Part shown: positions 51,245 to 58,620 of the stretch, one piece after another
Position numbering within the stretch: the stretch's first letter is position 1
Layout: each line of letters opens with the position of its first letter
From: Magnetospirillum sp.
GTDB taxonomy: Bacteria; Pseudomonadota; Alphaproteobacteria; Rhodospirillales; Magnetospirillaceae
Assembly (NCBI GenBank): GCA_016183945.1
Contig: JACPDP010000019.1
Span: 1 to 58,620 of the forward strand
Reading direction: 5' to 3'
Length of the DNA stretch: 58,620 nucleotides
Notes under the pieces: model-generated
What the model was told of the DNA's origin: nothing
Seen by the model: the letters and a program-made list of their open reading frames with translations, nothing else
The model's database searches: none
Translations under genes and position numbers: made by a program

Positions 51245-53157
51245 GCGGGTTGGCCAAGCTGGCCAAGACCAGCTTCACCGCCGGCGAACTCAGCATGGAG
51301 ATACTGGGCCGCGGCGACCTCGCCGCCTATGCCAATGGCGCCATGAGGCTGCGCAACGTCTTCATCGCCCCCACCGGCGGCGTCAGCCGGCGGGCCGGCT
51401 TGCGCTATGTCGATACCGCGCGGGGTCCCGGGCGCCTGATCGCATTCGAGTTCAACACCGAGCAGAGCTACCTGCTGGTGGTGACCGCCGGGCATGTCGA
51501 CGTCTACGCCGATACCGTCACCACGGGCGAATTCGCCAAGGTGGCCGACTTCGCCTCGCCGTGGACCGAGGCGCAGATCCGCCAAATCAACTGGACCCAG
51601 AGCGCCGACACCCTGCTGGTGGTCCACCCCGAGGTGCAGCCGCGCAAGATCACCCGCAGCTCGCACGCCAGTTGGACCATCGCCCCCTGGACCTTCTACG
51701 ACGACGGCACCGTCATCGGCCAGCCCACCCATAAATTCGCCGCCGACGACGTCACCGTCACCGCCAGCGGGACCAGCGGAACCATCACGCTGACCGCTTC
51801 GGCCGCGGCGTTCCAGCCGGAGCATGTGGGCATGCGGCTGCGGGTCGGCGGCAAGGAGGTGGAGGTCACCGCCCGGGCCTCCGCCACCCAGGTCACCGCG
51901 GTGGTCAAGCAGACCCTGGCCAATACCCAGGCCACCAAGGACTGGGAGGAACCGGCCATGTCGAGCCTGCGCGGCTGGCCGATCTCGGTGTGTTTCCACC
52001 AGGACCGTCTGGTGGTCGGCGGCAGCCGCGACCTGCCCAACCGGCTGTGGCTGTCCAAATCGTCGGACCTGTTCAACTTCGACCTCGGCACCGGTCTGGA
52101 CGACGAGGGCATCGAGTTCGCCCTGCTGTCCGACCAGGTCAACGCCATCCGCGCCGTATTTTCGGGGCGTCACCTGCAGGTGTTCACCTCGGGCGCCGAG
52201 TGGATGGTGTCGGGCGAGCCGTTGACGCCGTCGCGCATCCAGTTGCTGCGCCAGACCCGGGTGGGCTCGCCGGTGGATCGCACCGTGCCGCCGCGCCCCG
52301 TGGACGGCGCCACCCATTTCGTGTCGCGCAATGGCCGCGATCTGCGCGAATTCCTGTTCGCCGACATGGAACAGGCCTACCAGGCCACCGACCTGGCCAT
52401 GCTGGCCCGCCACCTGATCAACGCGCCGGTGGACCAGGACTACGATCCCGGCCGGCGGCTGTTCCATGTGGTGATGGGCGACGGCAGCCTGGGCACGCTC
52501 ACCGTCTATCGCAATGAAAAGATCACCGCCTGGACCGCCCACCAGACCGAGGGCCTGTTCCGCTCGGTGGCGGTGGTCGAGGACGAGGTGTTCCTGCTGG
52601 TGGAGCGCCAGGGCGCCACCTTCATCGAACGCTTCGACGACAGCCTCAACCTCGACTGCGCCATGAGCGGTGAAAGCGGCACCCCCACCGTCCACTGGTC
52701 CGGCCTCGATCACCTGGAGGGACGCACCGTGCGGGTGCTGGCCGATGGCGGCGCCATCGTCGACGCGGTGGTGGCCGCTGGCGCCATCGACATCCCCGAG
52801 CCGGCTTCCACCGTGCAGGTCGGCCTGCCCTCTACCCGCGTCATCGAACCGCGGCCGCCGGTGCTGTCGGGCAGCGGCGGAGCGGGGCTGGTGGTGCGGC
52901 TGGTGCGGGCCTGTTTCCGGGTGCTCGACACCAGCGCGCTGCACATCGATACCGGACGCGGCCTGACCCCGATCCCGTTCCGGCGCTACGGCAAGGACCG
53001 CTTCGACGCGGCGCCACCGTCGTTCTCGGGCGACGTCGCCATCCGCGCCATCGGCTGGCGGCGGGACGCCTATCAGCCGCTGTGGCGCATCGCCCAGGAC
53101 ACGCCGCTGCCCTGCACCGTGCTGTCCGTCGCGACGGAAATGAAAATCGCCGGATGA
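51241..53157 (+). CDS. Tail tubular protein B (nozzle, gp12-like)
   Basis: The 638-residue beta-rich protein begins with the family hallmark KTSFTAGELSMEILGRGDLAAYANGAMRLRNVFIAPTGGVSRR and has the SLRGWPISVCFHQDRLVVGG and LFNFDLGTGLDDEGIEFALLSDQVNAIR segments. It forms the tail nozzle in T7-like phages. It overlaps gene A's stop codon. Length is shorter than T7 gp12 (about 790) but normal for small podoviruses. Confidence 0.88.
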   Translation: MSGLAKLAKTSFTAGELSMEILGRGDLAAYANGAMRLRNVFIAPTGGVSRRAGLRYVDTARGPGRLIAFEFNTEQSYLLVVTAGHVDVYADTVTTGEFAKVADFASPWTEAQIRQINWTQSADTLLVVHPEVQPRKITRSSHASWTIAPWTFYDDGTVIGQPTHKFAADDVTVTASGTSGTITLTASAAAFQPEHVGMRLRVGGKEVEVTARASATQVTAVVKQTLANTQATKDWEEPAMSSLRGWPISVCFHQDRLVVGGSRDLPNRLWLSKSSDLFNFDLGTGLDDEGIEFALLSDQVNAIRAVFSGRHLQVFTSGAEWMVSGEPLTPSRIQLLRQTRVGSPVDRTVPPRPVDGATHFVSRNGRDLREFLFADMEQAYQATDLAMLARHLINAPVDQDYDPGRRLFHVVMGDGSLGTLTVYRNEKITAWTAHQTEGLFRSVAVVEDEVFLLVERQGATFIERFDDSLNLDCAMSGESGTPTVHWSGLDHLEGRTVRVLADGGAIVDAVVAAGAIDIPEPASTVQVGLPSTRVIEPRPPVLSGSGGAGLVVRLVRACFRVLDTSALHIDTGRGLTPIPFRRYGKDRFDAAPPSFSGDVAIRAIGWRRDAYQPLWRIAQDTPLPCTVLSVATEMKIAG

Positions 53158-53193
53158 GATAGTTGGCGAGCCCTCAGTTCCCAGGAGACCCCA

Positions 53194-54948
53194 ATGCCCG
53201 AGCATATCCAGGTCGGCAACACCTTGCCGCGCGTGCAGTACGTCGCCGACGGCGTGCTGTCCGCCTTCAGCTATTCCTTTCCCATCTTCACCGCCGACGA
53301 CATCGAGGTTTATGTCGGCACCTCGCGGCAAACCTCGAACTACAGCGTGTCGGGAGCGGGGGTGTCGTCCGGCGGCACGGTGCTGTTCGCGGTGCCGCCG
53401 GCCATGGGCGCGCTGGTCACCCTGCGCCGTAGCCTCGCCATCCAGCGCACCACCGATCTACAGGCCGACGGCATCATCCGCGCCAAGACGCTGAACGACG
53501 AACTGGACTACCAGACCGCCGCCCTCCAGCAGGTGGCCGAGGACAGCGGCCGTGCCGTCAAGCGCGCCATCACCAGCGACTCGCTGGCGGACCTCACCCT
53601 GCCCGAGCCGGCCGCGCTGAAGGCCATCAAATGGAACGCCGCCGGCACCGGGCTGGAGAACACCGCCAGCGATGTGGACCAGGCGGTCGCCGTGGCGACC
53701 ACTCAGGCCGCCGCCGCAGCGGCCAGCGCCACCGCCGCGGCGGCCAGCGCCGGTTCGGCCACCGCCGCCGCCGCCGCCGCCCTCGCCCTCGCCCTGCCCG
53801 ACGCCGTCGGAAGGGGCGCCTGCTACCTGCGACAGAACGCTGCCGAGGACGGCCTGGAATACCGCACCACGGCCGAGGTCGGCGCCGACCTCGGGCTCGG
53901 CAGCGCCGCCCTGCTCGCCATCGACACCGACGACACCATGGCCGCCGACAGCGACAGCCGCATTCCATCGCAGAAGGCGGTCAAGGCCTTTGTGACGGCC
54001 AATGCCGGCTCCACACGGCTCGATCTGCTCGACGGCAACATCGGGCTGCTGTTCCTCTCGGTGGCCCGCCTGACCACCTCGACCGCCCCCGAGCAGGGCG
54101 GCCAGGAGGTGGCCGACGAGTTCGACGACCAGACCGGCATCGGTGCATTGGGCGGAGCGACCTGGGCGAGCGGGTATGTGAGCAATCCCGCGATCTCGGG
54201 CCTCAGCTCTGACCTGATTACCGGCTCCGAGGCCTATTCGGCGTCCGCGTCGTCTTTCTCAACCACACCCGGAGGGGCCGCCGACGAGAATTCATCGACG
54301 CTTTGGGCCGCCGATTACGCCTCCAGCCATTGGTGGAGCGTGCAGTTCGGCAGCGGCAAGAAGGTTTCGAAAGTCACCATTCGCAATCGCACCGGATACG
54401 CCTCGGGGGCGACGCTCAGCAGTACGGATCTTCAGTATTACGATGGCTCGACGTGGCAGACCCAGGCCACCCGCTCCGGCCCTTGGGTCAACAGCGTCGA
54501 TACCGACTGGACGTTCACCGCCCCGCCGTTCGCCTACACCCAGTGGCGGCTGGTCTTCACCTTCAGTTCCAGCGGGCAGTGCGGCATCGAAACCATCCGA
54601 ATGTACGAGCCGGTTAGCACCCCGGCACCCAACATCGCCACCGTCTCGACCGCCACCACCGCCGCGTCGGCCCCGTCCACCGTCACCCTGGTGGCGATCT
54701 GGAAGGACATCGCCGGCACCAGCACCGTCAACACCGACGTGGTGTTCAAGGTCAGCCGCGACGGGGGCACCACCTGGACCGCCGTCGCCATGGCCGACTT
54801 CGGCCCCGGCCCGGTCTCCGGCAGCCGGGTGCTGAAGGGCTCCGCCGACCTTTCCGGCCAGCCCTCGGGCACCAGCCTCAAGTGGAAGGTCGAGACCGCC
54901 AACGCCAAGGAACAGCAGCTCCACGGCATCTGGATGCAGTGGCGCTAG
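53194..54948 (+). CDS. Tail fibre 1 with discoidin-like domain
   Basis: The 584-residue fibre has a T7-gp17-like N-terminal anchor (about 1-160, PRVQYVADGVLSAFSYSFPIF and TLNDELDYQTAALQQ), a low-complexity Ala-rich shaft (about 165-200), the shared junction DQTGIGALGGATWASGYVSN (312-331), and a galactose-binding-like region (about 340-470, WSVQFGSGKKVSKVTIRNRTG). A C-terminal cassette of about 110 residues is shared with the next gene. The middle domain is less GC-rich, suggesting a separate origin. Confidence 0.85.
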   Translation: MPEHIQVGNTLPRVQYVADGVLSAFSYSFPIFTADDIEVYVGTSRQTSNYSVSGAGVSSGGTVLFAVPPAMGALVTLRRSLAIQRTTDLQADGIIRAKTLNDELDYQTAALQQVAEDSGRAVKRAITSDSLADLTLPEPAALKAIKWNAAGTGLENTASDVDQAVAVATTQAAAAAASATAAAASAGSATAAAAAALALALPDAVGRGACYLRQNAAEDGLEYRTTAEVGADLGLGSAALLAIDTDDTMAADSDSRIPSQKAVKAFVTANAGSTRLDLLDGNIGLLFLSVARLTTSTAPEQGGQEVADEFDDQTGIGALGGATWASGYVSNPAISGLSSDLITGSEAYSASASSFSTTPGGAADENSSTLWAADYASSHWWSVQFGSGKKVSKVTIRNRTGYASGATLSSTDLQYYDGSTWQTQATRSGPWVNSVDTDWTFTAPPFAYTQWRLVFTFSSSGQCGIETIRMYEPVSTPAPNIATVSTATTAASAPSTVTLVAIWKDIAGTSTVNTDVVFKVSRDGGTTWTAVAMADFGPGPVSGSRVLKGSADLSGQPSGTSLKWKVETANAKEQQLHGIWMQWR

Positions 54949-54980
54949 CCCATCGATCCGCCCCATGGCGGGCCGCTTCA

Positions 54981-55013
54981 AGCCCCGGTTCCCGTCAGGA
55001 GCCGGGGCTTTTC
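54981..55013 (+). terminator. Terminator after tail fibre 1
   Basis: AGCCCCGG pairs with CCGGGGCT around a 13-base loop, followed by TTTT. It lies between the two fibre genes. Confidence 0.8.
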
Positions 55014-55037
55014 CTTACCCACGAGGGAGAACCCATC

Positions 55038-56567
55038 ATGCCGACCCCGACTTTCCCCGCCGCCCAGCCCGGCCGCACCCTCAAATGGGACGCCACCGGC
55101 ACCGATCTGGTGAACTCGGCCTACGATCCCGATCTGGTGGCCATCACCACTGCCGATCTCGCCAAGGGTGCGGCGGGTTCGGCCAAGCAGGCGGCCGACG
55201 CCGCCTATGACGCCACCCTCAAGGCCGGCAGCGTTGCCGCCTTTGCCGATCAGGCGCAGGGCGCGGCCGACGCGGCGGCGCTGTCCGCCCAGTCCGCCTC
55301 CGCCAGCCGTGACCAGGCCAGCGTTTCCGCCACCCAGGCCGAGAGCGCCAAGCTGGTGGCCGAGGCGGCGCGCGACGCCGCCGTCATCGCCAAGGATCTG
55401 GCGGTGGCCGCCGACGCCTCCGCCGAAGCCGCTCGCACCGCCGCCGTCTCGGCCAAGGATCAGGCGGTTGCGGCAGCGACCGCGTCCGAGACCGCCCGCG
55501 ACGGTTCGGTCGGTGCCAAGACCGCCGCCGAAGCCGCCCGTGACGAGGCGGTCGGTGCCAAGAGCGAGAGCGAGACCATCCGCGACCAGTTGCTGGCCAC
55601 CACCGGTTCGCTGGGCGTCATTACCCTGGCGGAAGCCAACCTCGCGCTGTCGGTACTGCTGCAGCAGAAGGCCACCGGCTCGTCGGTGGCGCGGCTGGTC
55701 AATGCCGTCAGCGACCGGCTCATGGACCAGACCGGCATCGGCAGCCTGGGCGGCGCGACGTGGAGCAGCGGGTATGTGAGCAACCTCGGCGGGCAGGCGT
55801 TGATCGCCTGTGACGTCGGCAGCGCCATAGGCGATATGACGGCTGCGGGTGGCAATGCCGCTGCATTCAATGGGGCGACCAGTCAACCCGCCAATGAATG
55901 CGCCCAAAAGGCGGGCTCGTCTGCGTATGTCGGCAAAGACTTCGGCAGTGCACCCAAGGTGATTACAGGCGCCAAGGTTTACAATCCGAATGACGGGGAC
56001 GGTGCAGGATCAGGATACGGCGGGAGCCTCTCAATCTCTCTCTATGCCTCGAATTCCGCTCCATCCAGCCCGACCAACGGAACCTTGCTTGGCACGATCG
56101 GAGCGTTTGTCGATGCCGAAGTAGGTTCGTCCATTACGAACCTGTCGATTTCGAACGCGACCGCCTACCAATACGTATGGGTAGCCCTGTCGGGCGGCGG
56201 GACCTTGTCCGTTGCCGAGGTCGAACTGTACGGGACGACGGCGCCCGTCAGCATCGCCACCGTCTCCACCGCCGTTACCGCCGCGTCGGCGCCGGCCACC
56301 GTCACCCTGGTGGCGATCCACAAGGACCTCTCCGGCACCGCCATCCTCAACACCGACTGCGTGTGCAAGGTCAGCCGCGACGACGGCACCACGTGGACCG
56401 TTGTCACCATGGCCGATCTCGACGCCGGCCCGGTCTCCGGCAGCCGGGTGCTGAAGGGCTCCGCCGACCTTTCCGGCCAGCCCTCGGGCACCAGCCTGAA
56501 ATGGCGGGTGGAGACCGCCAACGGCAAGGAACAGCAGTTCCACGGCATCTGGATGCAGTGGAAGTAG
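55038..56567 (+). CDS. Tail fibre 2 with coiled-coil shaft and discoidin-like domain
   Basis: The 509-residue fibre lacks the T7 anchor domain. It starts with a short TLKWDATGTDLVNSAYDPD segment like one inside fibre 1, then a long Ala/Asp coiled coil (about 40-195, repeated AEAARDAAV units). The junction DQTGIGSLGGATWSSGYVSN (about 230-249), a different galactose-binding-like region (about 255-400) and the shared C-terminal cassette follow. It may attach to fibre 1 or the tail by its N-terminus. GGGAGAACCCATC precedes the ATG. Confidence 0.82.
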   Translation: MPTPTFPAAQPGRTLKWDATGTDLVNSAYDPDLVAITTADLAKGAAGSAKQAADAAYDATLKAGSVAAFADQAQGAADAAALSAQSASASRDQASVSATQAESAKLVAEAARDAAVIAKDLAVAADASAEAARTAAVSAKDQAVAAATASETARDGSVGAKTAAEAARDEAVGAKSESETIRDQLLATTGSLGVITLAEANLALSVLLQQKATGSSVARLVNAVSDRLMDQTGIGSLGGATWSSGYVSNLGGQALIACDVGSAIGDMTAAGGNAAAFNGATSQPANECAQKAGSSAYVGKDFGSAPKVITGAKVYNPNDGDGAGSGYGGSLSISLYASNSAPSSPTNGTLLGTIGAFVDAEVGSSITNLSISNATAYQYVWVALSGGGTLSVAEVELYGTTAPVSIATVSTAVTAASAPATVTLVAIHKDLSGTAILNTDCVCKVSRDDGTTWTVVTMADLDAGPVSGSRVLKGSADLSGQPSGTSLKWRVETANGKEQQFHGIWMQWK

Positions 56568-56576
56568 CCTGACACC

Positions 56577-56612
56577 CCGCCCGCCGGCATCCCAGCCGGC
56601 GGGCGGTTTTTC
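56577..56612 (+). terminator. Terminator after tail fibre 2
   Basis: A perfect 12-bp stem (CCGCCCGCCGGC with its complement), ATCCCA loop and five T residues end the fibre region, before the terminase genes. Confidence 0.9.
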
Positions 56613-56637
56613 TTTTCCAGCCCCCAAGGAGACCGCC

Positions 56638-56955
56638 ATGGCCGAGGATCTCGAACACCTGCGCCAGACCCTGAAAGGCCGGCTGCCGGCCCGCATCCGT
56701 GCGGCGGTCGAGGGCTACGAGGCGTTCGCCGGCGCCGAGGCCCCCGCCGACGCCAAGGGCTTCGCCGCCTGGCACGCCGCCTGTAAGGCGGCGCTGGCCC
56801 ATGTCGACCTGCTGGTCAAGCTGGCGCGCTGGGCCGAGGGCGGCGGCGAGGCCGAGGCTGTGCCCGGCGACGGCCTCGATCGTCTGCTGGCCGAGGCCCG
56901 CGCGGCGCTCGACGCCATCGACACCGACGACTGCGACAGCGGGGAGGAGGCCTGA
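56638..56955 (+). CDS. Small terminase-like phage protein
   Basis: The 105-residue acidic helical protein (LEHLRQTLKGRLPARIRAAVEGYEAF, then LAHVDLLVKLARWAE) lies three bases before the large terminase. Position is the T7 gp18 slot, so a DNA-packaging small subunit is plausible, but no DNA-binding motif is seen and the family is not recognised. AAGGAGACCGCC precedes the ATG. Confidence 0.6.
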   Translation: MAEDLEHLRQTLKGRLPARIRAAVEGYEAFAGAEAPADAKGFAAWHAACKAALAHVDLLVKLARWAEGGGEAEAVPGDGLDRLLAEARAALDAIDTDDCDSGEEA

Positions 56956-56958
56956 GCC

Positions 56959-58455
56959 GTGAAGAGCGTCAACTTCCCCGAGTTCCTCTGGCTGTGGAAC
57001 GAGCGCCTCGGTCTCGGCACGCCCCGCCACCACCTGCGCATGGCACGCTGGCTGGCGGCGCGCTGGCACGGCGGCAAGGCCTCCGGGCGCGACCGCGAGC
57101 TGCTGCTGATGGCGTTCCGCAGCAGCGGCAAGTCCACCATCGTCGGCCTGTTCTGCGCCTGGGTGCTGATGAGCGACCCCAACCTGCGCATCATGGTGCT
57201 GGCGGCCGAGTTCGCCCTGGCCAAGAAGATGGTGCGCAACGTCAAGCGCATCGTCGAGCGCCACCCGTTGACCCAGGGGCTCAAGCCGCGACGGCGCGAG
57301 CAATGGGCGGCCGATCAGTTCACCGTCAACCGGCCGGGCGAACTGCGCGATCCTTCGATGACGGCCAAGGGCATCGGCGCCAACATCACCGGCAGCCGCG
57401 CCGACATCGTCATCTGCGACGACGTCGAGGTGCCCAACACCTGCGACAGCGCCCCCAAGCGTGCCGATCTGCGCGAGCGGCTGGCCGAGATCGAGTACGT
57501 GCTGGTGCCCGGCGGGCTGCAACTTTATGTCGGGACCCCGCACAGCTTCTATACCATCTACGCCGACGCGCCCCGGCTGGAGGTGTCGGAAAACCACGCC
57601 TTCCTTGCCGGCTTCCTGCGGCTGGAGATTCCGCTGGTGGACGCCAGGGGGCGCAGCGCCTGGCCGGAACGCTTCCCGCTCGACCGCATCGCGTCTCTGC
57701 GCAGGCGCAGCGGCCCCAACAAGTTCGACAGCCAGATGATGCTGCGGCCGGTCAACATCGCCGACGGCCGCCTCGACCCCGACCGGCTGCGGCTGTACGA
57801 GGCCGAACTGGCCTATGCCGAGGCCAATGGCGTGCCGCTGCTGACCCTGGACGGCCGCCGGCTGGTCTCGGCCGCGTGCTGGTGGGACCCCTCCTACGGC
57901 GCCCCCGGCAAGGGCGACGCCTCGGTGGTGGCGGCGGTGTTCACCGACGAGGACGGCGGCTATTGGCTGCACCGGGTGCGCTACCTGACCCACGACCCGC
58001 GCCAGTCGGAAACCGACGAGGCCACCCAGCTGTGCCGCCAGGTGGCCGAGTTCGTCCGTGACCTCCACCTGCCGGCGGTGCGGTTGGAGACCAACGGCCT
58101 CGGCCGCTTCCTGCCCGGCCTGCTGCGCCGCGAACTGGCGGCGGGCGGCGTGCCCTGCGCCGTGGTCGGGGCGGCCTCCACGCGGGCCAAGGACAGCCGC
58201 ATCGTCGAGGCCTTCGACGCCGTGCTGGCCGCCGGCGCCCTGCACGCCCACCGCTCGGTGTGGACGACGCCGTTCATAGCCGAGATGCGCGAGTGGCTGC
58301 CCGGCGGCAAGGCCCGCGACGACGGCCTCGACGCCGTCGCCGGCTGCCTGCTCAGCCAGCCGGTGCGGCTGTCGCGGCCGCTGGGCAAACCCTTGGAGCG
58401 GCGCGACTGGCGCCCCGGCGGCAGCCTCACCGTCCCCACCGAATTCGACCTCTAG
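56959..58455 (+). CDS. Phage terminase large subunit
   Basis: The 498-residue packaging motor has an ATPase domain with Walker A FRSSGKST (53-60) and Walker B DIVICDDVE (149-157), and a C-terminal nuclease domain with an acidic DPSYGAPGKGDASV and DDGLDAVAG. The order fibre, small subunit, large terminase follows T7. The start is GTG 56959, placed three bases after the previous stop, with GGGGAGGAGG upstream. Confidence 0.92.
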   Translation: MKSVNFPEFLWLWNERLGLGTPRHHLRMARWLAARWHGGKASGRDRELLLMAFRSSGKSTIVGLFCAWVLMSDPNLRIMVLAAEFALAKKMVRNVKRIVERHPLTQGLKPRRREQWAADQFTVNRPGELRDPSMTAKGIGANITGSRADIVICDDVEVPNTCDSAPKRADLRERLAEIEYVLVPGGLQLYVGTPHSFYTIYADAPRLEVSENHAFLAGFLRLEIPLVDARGRSAWPERFPLDRIASLRRRSGPNKFDSQMMLRPVNIADGRLDPDRLRLYEAELAYAEANGVPLLTLDGRRLVSAACWWDPSYGAPGKGDASVVAAVFTDEDGGYWLHRVRYLTHDPRQSETDEATQLCRQVAEFVRDLHLPAVRLETNGLGRFLPGLLRRELAAGGVPCAVVGAASTRAKDSRIVEAFDAVLAAGALHAHRSVWTTPFIAEMREWLPGGKARDDGLDAVAGCLLSQPVRLSRPLGKPLERRDWRPGGSLTVPTEFDL

Positions 58456-58466
58456 GAGTCATCCCC

Positions 58467-58620
58467 ATGGACAACAACACGCACTGGACCATCGACCTGA
58501 TGTGGTGGATCACCGCGGTCGAGATGCCCTCGCTGGCCGGGCTGTTCTGGATGATCTGGCGCACCCGGGCCGAGACCGATCGCCGCGCCGACGACATGGA
58601 CCACCGCATCGACATCGGCC
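58467..58620 (+). CDS. Phage membrane protein, cut by the window end
   Basis: The visible 51 residues begin DNNTHWTIDLMWWITAVEMP and include one hydrophobic helix (about 9-31, ending FWMIWRTRAE), then a charged stretch ERRADDMDHRI-like that may become a coiled coil. Small membrane proteins at this place can be holins or spanins, but the fragment is too short to tell. TAGGAGTCATCCCC precedes the ATG. Confidence 0.65.
   Translation, partial: MDNNTHWTIDLMWWITAVEMPSLAGLFWMIWRTRAETDRRADDMDHRIDIG

Noticed and set aside
1..58620. CRISPR arrays, insertion sequences, integrase or attachment sites
   Set aside because: No regularly spaced repeats, transposase or recombinase motifs and no matching att-like repeats were seen on reading both strands.
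1..58620. Magnetosome (mam/mms) genes
   Set aside because: None recognised; the Magnetospirillum-type assignment rests only on gene content and order and stays an inference.

Overview
The window is GC-rich DNA from an alphaproteobacterium, most likely a Rhodospirillales member of the Magnetospirillum type. The support is an Irr-type Fur regulator, a SAM-II riboswitch in front of metZ, a petABC operon, a DUF2336 protein, the ftsE-ftsX-ydcF-plsC block, and several c-di-GMP and chemotaxis proteins. No magnetosome, rRNA or tRNA gene and no CRISPR array was seen, so the genus is an inference.

Positions 1-41,200 are chromosomal. In order they hold proline iminopeptidase; a diguanylate cyclase translationally coupled to a DUF2336 protein; two damaged genes (a dienelactone-hydrolase tail and a frameshifted pyrimidine 5'-nucleotidase); an MJ0042 zinc-ribbon protein divergent from ftsEX-ydcF-plsC; a PEBP protein, a CMD protein and nagB; a type I secretion operon with two different ABC subunits and one HlyD adaptor; a response regulator, gpsA, an exported protein and a chemoreceptor; rmuC, a Bcr-type MFS pump, an M48 lipoprotein protease, a methyltransferase and trmL; the cytochrome bc1 operon petABC; irr, a soluble lytic transglycosylase and a DUF1848 protein; two tandem TrkH genes; folE, apaG and metZ (promoter, SAM-II riboswitch and terminator all visible); an unusually short fabI; and a KimA-like permease.

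From about 41,160 to the right edge lies a phage-derived region. A RecA-cleavable-type S24 repressor sits beside a small gene whose promoter carries a perfect alphaproteobacterial LexA box and appears leaderless. A podovirus (T7-like) morphogenesis cluster follows: portal, Bbp19-like protein, scaffold, capsid, decoration protein, lysozyme, virion protein, tail tubular proteins A and B, two tail fibres, a small terminase-like protein, the large terminase and a membrane protein cut by the window end. No integrase, phage RNA polymerase or replication gene is in view.

The most unusual feature is a two-gene cassette (46,136-47,641) on the opposite strand between scaffold and capsid. It encodes a di-iron metallo-beta-lactamase-fold protein resembling the ODP oxygen sensor, and a soluble protein built from degenerate chemoreceptor hairpin tips. 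A perfect 13-bp inverted repeat lies at its left edge. The two tail-fibre genes share end cassettes around different galactose-binding-like domains, a mosaic pattern suited to switching receptor specificity.
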